Shown: piece after piece, positions 46,859 to 56,923 of the stretch | Layout: each line of letters starts with the position of its first letter | Position numbering within the stretch: the first letter of the stretch is position 1 | Assembly: GCA_002377695.1 (NCBI GenBank) | Contig: DFQH01000009.1 | Coordinates: forward strand, 86,617 to 150,616 | Reading direction: 5' to 3' | DNA: 64,000 nt | From: Citromicrobium sp. UBA3494 | GTDB lineage: Bacteria; Pseudomonadota; Alphaproteobacteria; Sphingomonadales; Sphingomonadaceae | Translations under genes and position numbers: made by a program | Notes under the pieces: model-generated | What the model was told of the DNA's origin: nothing | The model's database searches: none | Seen by the model: only the letters and a program-made list of their open reading frames with translations

Positions 46859-47027
46859 CCCGCGATCCTCAGTACGGCAGGGTCGGGGCGCGAAGCAGCC
46901 ATGCCTAGACTTGGCAAACACGGAGTTTGAGAGAAGAAACAGTCAATGCGCGACTGATCGTTGAATCGCCCGGAACCGATCGAGATCGCGCCGGGCCGTT
47001 GCGCAGGTCATGGCTAGGAGGCCCATC

Positions 47028-47660
47028 CTAGGAGAACCGTTCGGCGAACCATTCCTTGTACAGCACCAGCAGTTCGATTGCGGCATCGATCCGGGCGGGG
47101 TCGATGCCGACAGATTGTTCGATGAGCAATCCTCGCATGGCAGCGGTATGAAGCAGATGCATCGCTTCCACCATTTCCGTATTCTCGATCCCCGCACGGC
47201 GTGCGACCCGGAGCGAGCCTTCCAGCTGGAAGCCATGGACAGATCCGTGTGTCGTCCTGAGCTCCGCGGCAAGATCGTCATCACCGCGCGCTGCTATAGC
47301 CAGTTCGATCAGCGCCATCGCCTCTTCGCTCTGGTAGCTTTCCCATCCGATCCGGGTGAGCGGGATGAACATGTCTGAATCGGGCGGAAGCTTGCTCAGC
47401 GCCTCGATCCTTTTGCGACGCAAAGTCATTTCTATGTCTTTCAGCGTCTCGGACAGCAGCTCCGCACGGGTCGGAAAGTGGTGCAGCATTCCGCCGCGGC
47501 TGATCCCGGCTTCCTGGGCCACCTTGGTGGTGGTGGTCGCGGCGTAGCCATCGCGGGCAAGGCAGCGGATCGTGGCGTCGAGCGCACGGCGCCGCGTATC
47601 CGCGGTACGATCCGCCTGGGTACGACGCACCTTCGTTTCGTGGTTTGCCTGCTGGCTCAT
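47028..47660 (-). CDS. TetR/AcrR family transcriptional regulator
   Basis: A 210-residue regulator. The N-terminal helix-turn-helix domain (RRRALDATIRCLARDGYAATTTTKVAQEAGISRGGMLHHFPTRAELL) is typical of TetR proteins; the C-terminal ligand domain is divergent. ATG 47660 starts after a normal leader; the frame is open further upstream without support. A small hairpin (CTAGGA/TCCTAG) spans the stop codon. It lies 50 bases downstream of the serine hydrolase on the same strand and may control this esterase/receptor locus. Confidence 0.9.
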   Translation of the reverse strand: MSQQANHETKVRRTQADRTADTRRRALDATIRCLARDGYAATTTTKVAQEAGISRGGMLHHFPTRAELLSETLKDIEMTLRRKRIEALSKLPPDSDMFIPLTRIGWESYQSEEAMALIELAIAARGDDDLAAELRTTHGSVHGFQLEGSLRVARRAGIENTEMVEAMHLLHTAAMRGLLIEQSVGIDPARIDAAIELLVLYKEWFAERFS

Positions 47661-47709
47661 TTGGCTATTCCGTCTCCTTTGTGCCAGCACCGCCTCTCTG
47701 ACGGGGCGC

Positions 47710-49152
47710 TTAGCGTAACGCCGCCGCCACGTCTGCTGCAAATCGGGCTATAGCAAAGCCCTTGCGCCCATCCAGACCGCGCCGCACGATCACCAGATTC
47801 TGGGACGGCACGATCATCGCGTACTGCCCAAACGCGCCTGCTGCGGCATAGGCTTTCCCAGGCAGGCCTTCGCGATCGTCATATATCCAGAACTGAGCGC
47901 CGTACTTGCTGTCTGCAAGAAATCGCGAAGTGGGTTGAGCCGGTCCGGCGGTGGAAACGTAATCGGACCAGCCTTCGGGCAGAAGGCGTTCCCCGTTCCA
48001 GACCCCATCGTCGAGATAGAGCTGGCCCAGGCGCGCAAAGTCGCGAGCGGTGCTCCAGCATTGCCCGGAAATCAGGAAGTCGTTGTTCCAGTCGGTTTCG
48101 ATCACCGTGCGGGTCATGCCCAGCTTCCACAGCAGTTCGCGATAGGGCCAGACCGCGAAATCGGTGTCGTCGGCGACTGCCTGCCTTAGCGCTCGGGTCG
48201 CCAGGATCGTGTCGGATCCCGCGTAGACGAAGGTTTCGCCGGGACGACTGCTCATCATGTTGAGTGCCGAGATCTCGTAAGCGGGGGCACCCGCGCCGTA
48301 GAGCTCGGGTTGAGGATTGTTGTCGCCTGTCGTGTAAAGGCCACTGGCCATTCGCAGCAGGTCATCGAGGGTGATGGCGCCCCGAGGATCGCCGGCACGC
48401 CGCCATTCCGCGAGCGGCGCGGGGGTCTGAAGGTCCAGGAGCCCTTTATGCACTCCCGCGCCGACCAGCGTCGCAGAAAGGCTCTTGCACATCGAATTCG
48501 TGCGGGCGGCAATGTTCGGCCCGAAGCCGGGATCGTACCGCTCTCCGACGATCTTGCCGTCCTTCAATATGACGACGCCCCAGGTTTGCCCCTCGTAGTC
48601 CCCCGCCTCGTCCGCGAACGCTGCGTCCAGAATCGAAGAGAGCGCTTTTTTCTGTGCCGCTTTCAATCGTCCAGTGGCCTGCGCGTCGCCTAGCGGCCAG
48701 GGTCTGTCGTGCAAAGCGGGGGGCGCGACCCCCGCAGGGAATCGATTGAGCGAGGCAGCCGCCGCGTCGGTGGCGCCGATGGGTAGCTGGGTACAACCCT
48801 GGTACGGGCGCCACACGGCAATGCGGGGTGGCATGTCGTCCGCATACGCGACCGACACCGTCTTTCGTTCGCGGTCGATGATCTCGCGGATCGGCTCCTG
48901 CGGGCGGGTACCGGGCTGAAAACTGGCGCGCACCGTTTCCTCGGTCATTTCGGACGTGAAGATGCCGGTGCACAAATGCAAAGCCTGGAGGCCCGCCAGA
49001 CGGGCGCGGGAATGGGCAGCGGCCGCCGGAGACTTCACCGCGGCGCGCGGGTCGCCGGAAAATTCCTGTGCGAAACCCGCACCCGAAGCAGTCGCCGCCA
49101 GTGACAGGCAGAGGGCGATCGCGGCCTTGCGGCCTGCCAAAGCGACCAGCAT
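47710..49152 (-). CDS. Exported serine hydrolase of the class C beta-lactamase fold
   Basis: A 480-residue protein with a signal peptide ending at about residue 28. The mature part is a beta-lactamase/esterase-type hydrolase: the nucleophile motif SMCK is at 220-223 (SxxK), followed by LDDLLRMASGLYTTGDNN and, near the C-terminus, AYAAAGAFGQYAMIVP, the expected place of the third motif. The first 160 residues are an extra domain. It probably cleaves an ester or amide in the periplasm. Its start overlaps the end of the TonB receptor gene by one base. Confidence 0.88.
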   Translation of the reverse strand: MLVALAGRKAAIALCLSLAATASGAGFAQEFSGDPRAAVKSPAAAAHSRARLAGLQALHLCTGIFTSEMTEETVRASFQPGTRPQEPIREIIDRERKTVSVAYADDMPPRIAVWRPYQGCTQLPIGATDAAAASLNRFPAGVAPPALHDRPWPLGDAQATGRLKAAQKKALSSILDAAFADEAGDYEGQTWGVVILKDGKIVGERYDPGFGPNIAARTNSMCKSLSATLVGAGVHKGLLDLQTPAPLAEWRRAGDPRGAITLDDLLRMASGLYTTGDNNPQPELYGAGAPAYEISALNMMSSRPGETFVYAGSDTILATRALRQAVADDTDFAVWPYRELLWKLGMTRTVIETDWNNDFLISGQCWSTARDFARLGQLYLDDGVWNGERLLPEGWSDYVSTAGPAQPTSRFLADSKYGAQFWIYDDREGLPGKAYAAAGAFGQYAMIVPSQNLVIVRRGLDGRKGFAIARFAADVAAALR

Positions 49153-52139
49153 CAGAAGCCCGCGCTCACGCCGATGAAGAACCGGCGACCGATGATGTCA
49201 TAGGCGGAGGTCGCGATCCCTCCTCCGTAAAGCGGCGCATCGGGTTCCGTGAGGTTGGTAACACCGAGACGCAGTTCGAAATCGTCGTCGACGCTGACCC
49301 GGCCAATGAGGTCGAAATAGCTGATTGCAGGCACGCCCGGCTCGTTCGCGCCGTCCACGCCGACGTTGCTGGAAGCGGTCATCGAGCCGATGTAGCGCCA
49401 GCGCAGCGAAAGCGAGGTGTTCCTGTCGCCTATGGTGGCGGTGGTGACTGCCTTCCATTCCGGATGGGTTGAGGAAAAACCGTCGATCTGCGTGTTGCCG
49501 ATCGTCCCGGCGTATTCGAGCAGCGGATCGGTAGAAACCGACTGAATCTTGTAATCCATCACATGGGTGACAGCGCTGTTGAACGAGAGGAAGCCGGTTC
49601 CCCCAAGCCCGACCGATGCGTCCAACTGCATGTCGAGCCCGGCGGTTTGATAGGTCGAAAGGTTCGCCAGCCGTTCGTTCACGTTCGAAAGGAAGCCGTT
49701 GCTGTCGCGGTTGATCTGCTGACAGAAGATGTTGTTCGGATCGTAGTTCGGGTTCTGACCGGTCAGGTTGAAGCATTCCCGCAGCGCGATCGGACTGGTG
49801 ATGTAACCGATCGCGTCTTCCACCGTGATGTCATAATAATCGATGGAAACTGCGAAGGAGCGGAACAGGCTCTGGGTGAAGGAAGGCTGGAAGACTGCCC
49901 CGATGGTGTAGCTGTCGGCCGTTTCCTCGGTGAGATCGGGGTTGCCGACACGCAGGGCGGAGATTGCCGCACCGGGATAGGCGAACAGGTCGATGAGCGC
50001 AGGGCTGACGCCCTGTTGCAGACACAGCTGGCGCACCTGTGCCGGGTCGACGCCGGTGAGCTCACCCCGCCGCGCAAGGCCGTTCACGTCGCACGGATCG
50101 CCCGATCCGGTGGAAGCGAGGCCGATAATGCCCGCGGTTCCCGCTTGCGGGGAGAACAGATCGCCGAGGCTGGGCGCCCTGATCGCGCGCGAATACCCGC
50201 CCCGCGCGGTGATGCCACGGACGATCTCCCAGTTGGCGCCGGCCTTGTAGGTGCTGACGCCGCCGAACCGGTTGTAGTCGGAATAGCGATAGGCGAGGTC
50301 GACCTCGAGCCGTTCGAAGAACTGGGTATCGGACAACAGGGGGAGCAGGAGCTCGGCGTAAACTTCCTTGACGTTGAGATCGCCGCGCGTGCTGCGTGCG
50401 CCCGAGGTGCCGAAGGTTTCCGGGGCGGTGGTGACGCCCGGGACCGAGGTGGGCGTCGGGCTGTTGCGCGGGTCGATGTCGACTACGTAGGAATTTTCGC
50501 GATATTCCCCGCCGATCGCAAAACCGGCGGTGCCGCCGGGCAGCTCGAACAGATCGCCCGTAATGGTACCTTGCACGATCTTCTGCTCATAACTGTTACG
50601 ATCCGTCGTGCTGAAGGTGAGGTACTCCTGACAGCTGGCCGAAGCCGGTGCGAAGCCGAACGGGTCGTAACCGCCGTCGCACAGGCTGCGCCCTCCGTCC
50701 GGCGCGTTCACGACTTGCAGGAAGCGGCTGCGGCTGACCTGGTTGAGAGCGGTCGCATCCTGATCGGTCCGGCCGTAGCTCGCGTACAGATCGAAGAAGA
50801 GGTTGTCGGTGAGTTGCCCCTTGAACCCGAGCAGACCCTGCCAGACGTCGTAATCCTGTTGCACCCGCAGTCGGCCGAGACGTCCGGTATTGAAATAGTA
50901 AGTGATCGGCCCGTTCGGGTTCGGCCTCGAGTTGAGCAGGACGCGCAGGTCGGGCGTGATGAAGGGGTTGGCCGCACTGATCGTGACAGGTTCGACCACC
51001 GATTGGGTCACACCCTGGCTGGACAGCTGATCGGTGGAATAGGTTGCGTAGTTGAGCTGCGCGTACGCGGTGATGCTATCGCTGATGTCGAACTCGCCGC
51101 GCGCAAATCCGGTATAACGGTCGAGCGGCAGATAAAGCGTCGAATCATTGTCGAAGCGCTGCCGCACCTGCCCCGTTTCGGTAATATTGTACCCCGTGGT
51201 GGCCGTGTCGCGCAGGTTGAGCCCGCCCTGCGAGCTGAGGATGGTGCCATCCAGATTGACGAGATAGCTGCTCGCCAGCGAGGGCAGCGCCGTTCCATAG
51301 GTATTGAGGAACAGGTTCCGGTAGGCGAGGTAGCGGGCGTTGGCTGCAGGCAGGCCGAACAGGTTGCTCCGGTTCTGCACCAGAAGCCCGCTCGTCGGCG
51401 TGGAGGTGCCTGCGTCGGCCTCGCCAGTGGTTCGTGAATTGGCCGACGCCGTGCCGCGGTTGTAATAGGATGCGGACAGGAACAGGCGCGCGGTATCGTC
51501 GGCGAACGAGCCGCCCCATGTTCCCGCGATGGAATAGGTGGCTGCGTCACCCTGATCGCTAATTCCGGCATCGGCGCTCAATTCGAAACCCCGGAACCTG
51601 TCGTTGAAGCGGAAATTGACCACCCCTGCGACCGCGTCCGAACCGTAGACCGCAGATGCTCCCCCCGTGATGACCTCTGCCGTGGAGATCAGCGCCGGCG
51701 AGATGGTATTGAGATCGATCGTGCCGGAAGGGTCGCTGGGCTGCAGACGTCGACCATCGAACAGCACCAAGGTGCGTTCCGGGCCCAGCCCCCGAAGGTT
51801 CGCGGTCGCGCGACCGCCCGAAGAGCCCGGGCCGGCCGCCCCGATCGACGAGGTTTGTGCGCCTTGCGAAGCCTGGAACTGCGGCAGTGCGTTGAGCGCC
51901 TGCTCGACGGTCACGGGGCCGGAATTCTCGATGAATTCCTCGTCGATCGTCAGGATCGGGCTCTCTGCGGTATAATCGCGGCGGGCGATCCGCGATCCGG
52001 TCACGACGATGACCTGATCACTTCCCTCTTCGACGTTTTCCGGCCCCGCGGGATCGGGCACCTCCTGCGCACTCAGCGGCGACCCATAGGCCAGCATGCA
52101 AGTGGCGACGAGCAGCATGCCGCGCGACCGATTCTTCAT
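49152..52139 (-). CDS. TonB-dependent outer membrane receptor
   Basis: A 995-residue receptor with a signal peptide (MKNRSRGMLLVATCMLAYGS, cleavage after LSA). A TonB-box-like VIVVTG segment leads into the plug domain (ALNALPQFQASQG, LRGLGPERTLVLFDGRR, GGASAVYGSDAVAGVVNF), and a 22-strand-type barrel ends in Phe. The plug style matches the sphingomonad receptors for plant compounds, peptides or other organics. The ligand is unknown, but flanking esterases suggest an ester. Operon: receptor, then serine hydrolase, possibly then TetR. Confidence 0.93.
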   Translation of the reverse strand: MKNRSRGMLLVATCMLAYGSPLSAQEVPDPAGPENVEEGSDQVIVVTGSRIARRDYTAESPILTIDEEFIENSGPVTVEQALNALPQFQASQGAQTSSIGAAGPGSSGGRATANLRGLGPERTLVLFDGRRLQPSDPSGTIDLNTISPALISTAEVITGGASAVYGSDAVAGVVNFRFNDRFRGFELSADAGISDQGDAATYSIAGTWGGSFADDTARLFLSASYYNRGTASANSRTTGEADAGTSTPTSGLLVQNRSNLFGLPAANARYLAYRNLFLNTYGTALPSLASSYLVNLDGTILSSQGGLNLRDTATTGYNITETGQVRQRFDNDSTLYLPLDRYTGFARGEFDISDSITAYAQLNYATYSTDQLSSQGVTQSVVEPVTISAANPFITPDLRVLLNSRPNPNGPITYYFNTGRLGRLRVQQDYDVWQGLLGFKGQLTDNLFFDLYASYGRTDQDATALNQVSRSRFLQVVNAPDGGRSLCDGGYDPFGFAPASASCQEYLTFSTTDRNSYEQKIVQGTITGDLFELPGGTAGFAIGGEYRENSYVVDIDPRNSPTPTSVPGVTTAPETFGTSGARSTRGDLNVKEVYAELLLPLLSDTQFFERLEVDLAYRYSDYNRFGGVSTYKAGANWEIVRGITARGGYSRAIRAPSLGDLFSPQAGTAGIIGLASTGSGDPCDVNGLARRGELTGVDPAQVRQLCLQQGVSPALIDLFAYPGAAISALRVGNPDLTEETADSYTIGAVFQPSFTQSLFRSFAVSIDYYDITVEDAIGYITSPIALRECFNLTGQNPNYDPNNIFCQQINRDSNGFLSNVNERLANLSTYQTAGLDMQLDASVGLGGTGFLSFNSAVTHVMDYKIQSVSTDPLLEYAGTIGNTQIDGFSSTHPEWKAVTTATIGDRNTSLSLRWRYIGSMTASSNVGVDGANEPGVPAISYFDLIGRVSVDDDFELRLGVTNLTEPDAPLYGGGIATSAYDIIGRRFFIGVSAGF

Positions 52140-52202
52140 ATCCCTCTCCCCTTTTGGCTTCTCTTTTGGAGGCCGTTGAACGGGACGTGCCTCTAGACAA
52201 GG

Positions 52203-52220
52203 AAACAGTCAAGCCTGTTT
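52203..52220. promoter_or_regulatory. Palindrome between divergent operons, possible regulator site
   Basis: AAACAG and CTGTTT are separated by six bases, giving an 18-bp dyad in the 197-base gap between the TonB receptor and the carboxylesterase. The position fits an operator for a dimeric regulator such as the nearby TetR protein. A half-site-like GAAACAGTCAA also occurs at about 46937. No binding evidence exists here. Confidence 0.35.
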
Positions 52221-52336
52221 GAAAGTTTGCAATCGGCTCGGATTCCGTCCAACAAAGGCAAAGAAAAGATCGCGAGATTCGTTTCGGTTCGAACCGCACC
52301 ACGCCCGGTCACGGGCGGGAAACAGGGAGATGATGC

Positions 52337-53962
52337 ATGGGGTACAGCCCAACCCGGCGTGAACTTATGCGCTCCATGGCCGCCGTTGGTGTGACTGTTG
52401 CCTGCCCGGGCGTCGCTGCGGCGCAAACCCGCTCGCGCAACACGGTAGCGACAGCCAGAGGCCTCGTCCGGGGCACGGAGGCCGATGGCGTCCACGTGTT
52501 CAAGGGCATGCGCTACGGTGCCGACACGACGCTTCGCCGATTTCTGCCTCCGCGCCCGCCCGAACCCTGGACCGGCGTATTCGACGCCACCTCTTACGGC
52601 GACCAGGCCCCGCAGACTCCGAATGCCATCGCCGGCGACGAGCCGATGAGCGAGGACTGCTTGCGGATCAACGTGTGGACACCGGCATCCGACGCGAAAC
52701 GTCGCCCGGTCATGCTATGGTTTCATGGCGGAGGGTTCGAAGTCGGAGCGGGTTCGTCCGCGCTCTACGACGGAACCAACCTCGCCAAGCGGGGCGACGT
52801 AGTTGTCGCCACGATCAATTCGCGGCTGAATGTCTTCGGATTCTGCGACCTTTCGCGGAAGCTTGGCGACGAATATCGCAGCTCGGGCAATGCCGGCGTC
52901 ATGGATCTCGCGATGGCCATGAGGTGGGTGCGGGAAAACATTTCCGCTTTCGGGGGAGACCCGACCAACATCACTATCTTCGGGCAGTCGGGTGGGGGCC
53001 GCAAGGTGTCCATGTGCTACGCCAGCCCGTTGGCGGCCGGAGCGTTTCAACGCGGTATCGTGCAGAGCGGGTCGCACCTGATGGTTCACACGCCCGAAAA
53101 AGCAGATGCGCTGGTCGGGCTTCTGCTTGGCGAGCTTGGGCTGGGCGAAGGGGACGCGGGCAAGCTGCCGCTTATCGAGCAGAAAACCCTCAGCGAAGCC
53201 AATCTGGCCGCCATTACGAAGGCAGGGTATCGGTTCGAGCCGACGCTTGATGGTATCGTGATCCCGGAGCAGCCGTTCATTCCGCGCGCCCCCCAGTTCA
53301 GCGCCCATGTTCCGATGATGGTGGGAACCGCACGAACAGAGCTGGCGGCGCAACTGGGAGCCCGCGACCGCAAGCTTTTCGCGCTGGGCGAAGCCGATCT
53401 TCCGGCGGCGATCGAACCTTTCGTCGGACAGGGGAACGAGGCCCAGGCGCTCAAGGCGTATCGCGCCGTCGATCCCGATGCGACACCGTCCGAACTGTTC
53501 TTCCGCATTGCTACCGGTCGCGCTTACGACCGGGATGCGACATTGATGGCAGAAGCGCGTGCTGCGCAGGGCAGGGAACGGACCTGGCTGTACAAGTTGG
53601 ACTGGCCCGCGCCGATGTATCAGGGGCAGCGTATCAGCCCCCATTCGCTCGATCTGCCCTTCGTGTTCGACAACGTCACGAAGGGATCGGGTCCGCGAAT
53701 GGTCGGCCCGCCAACCAGCGACACGGCCGCGCTCAGCAACACGATGGCCGAAACCTGGCTGGCCTTTGCACGCTCGGGCAATCCCAACAACGCTGCCATT
53801 CCACAGTGGCGCCCCTACGAGACCTCAGATCGCACCACCATGATCTTCGACGTTCCGCCGCATGTCGAAAACGATCCCTACCAGGCCGAGCGCGAATTCA
53901 TGGCGCAATACCCCTCCACTCAGACCGGCAACGGGCGATTCCGCAGTCTGGCGGACGACTGA
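52337..53962 (+). CDS. Type B carboxylesterase, exported (Tat-like signal)
   Basis: A 541-residue alpha/beta-hydrolase of the carboxylesterase/cholinesterase kind. The leader has twin Arg (TRRELMRS) and a hydrophobic stretch ending AAA, a likely Tat signal. The oxyanion loop is HGGGF at 130-134, SEDCLRINVW is a family signature, and the nucleophile Ser218 sits in GQSGGG rather than the common GESAG. The His is probably in ISPHSLDLPFVF. The ribosome site GGGAG precedes ATG 52337. It should hydrolyse a carboxylic ester in the periplasm. The serine hydrolase gene follows one base after the stop. Confidence 0.9.
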   Translation: MGYSPTRRELMRSMAAVGVTVACPGVAAAQTRSRNTVATARGLVRGTEADGVHVFKGMRYGADTTLRRFLPPRPPEPWTGVFDATSYGDQAPQTPNAIAGDEPMSEDCLRINVWTPASDAKRRPVMLWFHGGGFEVGAGSSALYDGTNLAKRGDVVVATINSRLNVFGFCDLSRKLGDEYRSSGNAGVMDLAMAMRWVRENISAFGGDPTNITIFGQSGGGRKVSMCYASPLAAGAFQRGIVQSGSHLMVHTPEKADALVGLLLGELGLGEGDAGKLPLIEQKTLSEANLAAITKAGYRFEPTLDGIVIPEQPFIPRAPQFSAHVPMMVGTARTELAAQLGARDRKLFALGEADLPAAIEPFVGQGNEAQALKAYRAVDPDATPSELFFRIATGRAYDRDATLMAEARAAQGRERTWLYKLDWPAPMYQGQRISPHSLDLPFVFDNVTKGSGPRMVGPPTSDTAALSNTMAETWLAFARSGNPNNAAIPQWRPYETSDRTTMIFDVPPHVENDPYQAEREFMAQYPSTQTGNGRFRSLADD

Positions 53963-53963
53963 C

Positions 53964-55079
53964 GTGGTTCGGCTCACTCGGCGCCACGTCATCGGCAGCA
54001 TGGCCGCTTCGGGCGCGGTTCTGGCGGGAGGCTGCGCGGCGCGCATGGCGCCGCCCTCTAGATCCGGCGCTTGGCCGCAGACATCGCCCGCAAGCGTAGG
54101 GTTGAAAAAGGAAGCGCTGGAGCAGGCGGCCCATGCGATGGGGCAGGCCGGCGAGCGCCAAGGCCTGGTCGTCGTGCGCGATGGAGCGCTCGTTTTCGAA
54201 CGCTACTGGGCGAACGACTATCATCGCGCCGAACCGGATTGGCGCAACGTGTCCTTTTCGTCAGGCAAGAGCTGGGGGGCCACGATGGTGGGCCGGGCGA
54301 TCAACCTTGGCCACCTGGCGCTGGACGATCCGGCGAGCCGGTATGTGGACCCCTCGATAACCGGACTGCATCCGGCCACGCGGATCCATCATCTGCTTAC
54401 AATGAGCTCCGGCGGAAGTCTGGTGGTCAAGCCGAGTTCGCATCCGCCTCGGAAACTGAACGATCAAACCCCGCCCGGGCCGCCCGATGAGTATGTTCGT
54501 ACGGAAGGCAAGAGCAAGGAGCCTCGCGCGCCGGAAGGCTACGGGATCGATCTCGAACCCGGAACGATGTTCTTTTACGACGGCGCCGCGGCCGATCACC
54601 TGGCCGAAATCGTGACCGCGGCGACCGGGATGCGCAGCTTCGATTTCATGCGGAACGAGGTTCTCGAACCGCTGGGTTGCCGCAATACAGGCTATCAACC
54701 CGAGGGGGTCGATTCCAACGGGGATATCCGCATCGGGGGTTCGATGCTCATCAGCTGTCGCGACATGGCGCGGCTGGGCCAGCTCTATCTTCAGGGAGGT
54801 CGCTGGGGCTCAACCCGTCTTCTCGATGCCGCATTCGTCGATGCGGCGACAAGTCCGTCACCCGGAAATCCGGATTACGGCTTCCTGTGGTGGCTCAATA
54901 CCACCGGGGAGATACCCGCTGCGCCGCGGTCCATGTTCTACGCCGCCGGTGCGCTTGGCCAGTACTGTTTCGTCGTGCCGGAGCGCCGCCTGGTGGTTGC
55001 CACCATGGGCTTCGGCCGACCACCGCTCACACCTCAGCGTGCCTGGGAAATTCTCGCGCCCGCTCTGCTCGCATCGTAA
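53964..55079 (+). CDS. Exported serine hydrolase (class C beta-lactamase fold), second copy
   Basis: A 371-residue hydrolase with a leader that has twin Arg (TRRHVIGS) and ends in AGGC, so it may be a Tat-exported lipoprotein. The active-site Ser99 and Lys102 lie in SSGK (SxxK). The HLLTMSSGG and YAAGALGQYCFVVPERR segments fit the family. The start is GTG at 53964, one base past the esterase stop; the frame extends upstream to 53862 within the esterase gene but lacks support. Related to the hydrolase at 47710-49152 on the other side of the locus. Confidence 0.87.
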   Translation: MVRLTRRHVIGSMAASGAVLAGGCAARMAPPSRSGAWPQTSPASVGLKKEALEQAAHAMGQAGERQGLVVVRDGALVFERYWANDYHRAEPDWRNVSFSSGKSWGATMVGRAINLGHLALDDPASRYVDPSITGLHPATRIHHLLTMSSGGSLVVKPSSHPPRKLNDQTPPGPPDEYVRTEGKSKEPRAPEGYGIDLEPGTMFFYDGAAADHLAEIVTAATGMRSFDFMRNEVLEPLGCRNTGYQPEGVDSNGDIRIGGSMLISCRDMARLGQLYLQGGRWGSTRLLDAAFVDAATSPSPGNPDYGFLWWLNTTGEIPAAPRSMFYAAGALGQYCFVVPERRLVVATMGFGRPPLTPQRAWEILAPALLAS

Positions 55080-55096
55080 TACAGGAAGCCCGAACC

Positions 55097-56269
55097 ATGA
55101 GAAAATCCCTTGCGCTGTTTGCGATACTCGCATGTCTCGGCACGGGATGTGCGGACGCTTCCGGTGTCGAAGCATCGCAATCCGCCGCCGCACCTGCCGC
55201 TGCAGAGGGGCTTTATGCCGATGCCGACAAATGGCTTTGCCTGCCGGGCAGAGAAGACACCTGCGACCAGGACCTGACCACCACGGTTGTCTCAGCCGAT
55301 GGGACGCTGACGCGCGAGCTGTTCGACCCATCAGACGATCAGCCGATCGACTGCTTCTACATCTATCCCACCTTGTCGCTCGACCGGTCCGGGAACGCCG
55401 ACTGGAACGAAGGGCCGGAAGAAGGGCGCGTCATCCATCAGCAGCTCGCGCGCTTTGCCGACGTCTGCAAGGTTTACGCCCCCAAGTATCGGCAGATCAC
55501 CATGCTGGGAGTTAGCGGGCGCTCCGGCGAAAGCGTCGCTGATCTCTACCGCGTAGCGATCGGCGATGTGAAGGAGGCCTGGAATCACTACCTTGCCAAT
55601 TACAACAACGGGCGCGGGGTAATCCTGATCGGCCATTCGCAAGGCTCGCGCATGCTGGTCAACCTCATCAAGGACGAGATCGATGGCAAGCCTGTGCAGG
55701 CCCGGATCGTCGCGGCCTATCTCAACGGGACGAGCGTGGTAGTTCCCGAAGGTCGCGATGTCGGCGGTACGTTCAAGTCCATGCCCCTGTGCCGGTCTTC
55801 CGATCAAACCCAATGCATCGTCGCTTATCGCAGCTTTCGTGCCGATAGCGGACCCGTCAACGATTACGCAGCGACCCAGCGCCCGGGAATGGAGATCGCC
55901 TGCGTCAATCCCGCCGCGCCGGGCGGGGGCCAGGCCATGCTGCATTCCTACCTCACGACCGACGCTTTGATGGGCGGGCCAGCGCCGCGGTTTGTGACCG
56001 ATGGGCGCGCGATCGAAACGCCGTTCGCTTCGGTACCGGGATTGTTGAGCGGCGAATGCGTATCGAACGAGGCAGGACAATACCTGGCAATCTCGATCAA
56101 CGCGGATCCTTCCGACCCCCGAACCGACGACATCACCGGCGATATCTACACCGACGGCAAGCTTAACCCTGCGATGGGATTGCACTTGATCGACATAAAC
56201 CTGGTCATGGGAAATCTGCTGGACCTGGCACGCTCGCAGACCGAAACTCATCTCGCGACCCAGCGATGA
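55097..56269 (+). CDS. DUF3089 alpha/beta-hydrolase lipoprotein
   Basis: A 390-residue protein with lipoprotein signal (MRKSLALFAILACLGTGC, Cys18) and a DUF3089 domain: CFYIYPTLSLD, VYAPKYRQITMLG, and the nucleophile elbow IGHSQGSRML with Ser181. DUF3089 proteins are uncharacterised lipase-like hydrolases. ATG 55097 is 17 bases past the previous stop, so it ends the three-gene esterase operon. The following 650 bases contain only the integrase remnant. Confidence 0.88.
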   Translation: MRKSLALFAILACLGTGCADASGVEASQSAAAPAAAEGLYADADKWLCLPGREDTCDQDLTTTVVSADGTLTRELFDPSDDQPIDCFYIYPTLSLDRSGNADWNEGPEEGRVIHQQLARFADVCKVYAPKYRQITMLGVSGRSGESVADLYRVAIGDVKEAWNHYLANYNNGRGVILIGHSQGSRMLVNLIKDEIDGKPVQARIVAAYLNGTSVVVPEGRDVGGTFKSMPLCRSSDQTQCIVAYRSFRADSGPVNDYAATQRPGMEIACVNPAAPGGGQAMLHSYLTTDALMGGPAPRFVTDGRAIETPFASVPGLLSGECVSNEAGQYLAISINADPSDPRTDDITGDIYTDGKLNPAMGLHLIDINLVMGNLLDLARSQTETHLATQR

Positions 56270-56346
56270 GATATCGCCCCCCTACGTTCGATCCGAGGTA
56301 GAATATTGGCCAGCCGGGACTGAGGCGACGGGACTATTGCAACACC

Positions 56347-56905
56347 TCAGCTGACTAGCTGGATATTGGCATCGGGCGTCGCTGCTGTGGGCGTCGGCAT
56401 CCTCCCAGTCGGTCCCGGGCCAGCGTCCCACGCCGTGAACCGGACCATGCCTGGTCTCCGGGCGGTAAGAGCAAGCCGTCTCGGCAGCATCTCCGCCATG
56501 GGCATGGCCCCTAGGTCTTCAAAGATATCGCGCTCGAGACTGGTGATGACATCTTGGGCCTGAACGGGCTTCCAGCGACCCGGATGCAGGCCATGACAAT
56601 CACGTGAGACTGCCTCGAAGCTCCTTGTCGAACTCCCATCGCCCACCACACGCCCCCGTCTAGCAGCGTGCCGAGGGTCGCGACTCGCCCGAAGCAGCTT
56701 CTTCGCTTCGTCGCGCTTCTCACGCGCATCTGCGAGCGATACCTCCGGATAAGCACCCGGAGTGAGCAGCTGCTCCTTCTTCTCGAAGCGCTATTTGAAG
56801 CGCCAACTTTTATGCCCGCTCGATGATACGTGCAGATGAAGCCTGCGGCTGTCGGCAGGGTTATAGACCGTGTCTCTGGCAGCAGATGTCTCGGAGGGCT
56901 TTGGA
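56347..56905 (-). pseudogene. P4-type tyrosine recombinase (island integrase) remnant
   Basis: Reading leftward from the tRNA-Ser 3' end, one frame gives the start of a P4-type integrase: DSRRLHLHVSSSGHKSWRFK, then an in-frame TAG near 56791-56793 where a Tyr codon is expected (…WRFK stop RFEKKE…). It then continues with LLTPGAYPEVSLADARE, KRDEAKKLL, GLHPGRWKPVQAQDV and LERDIFEDLGAMPMAEM before losing similarity. The catalytic domain with the recombinase Tyr is gone. Orientation and position directly after the tRNA 3' end are those of a genomic-island integrase. No other gene is visible in 56270-56923. Confidence 0.8.
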
Positions 56906-56923
56906 TAAGGCCGGGCAGGCGAA

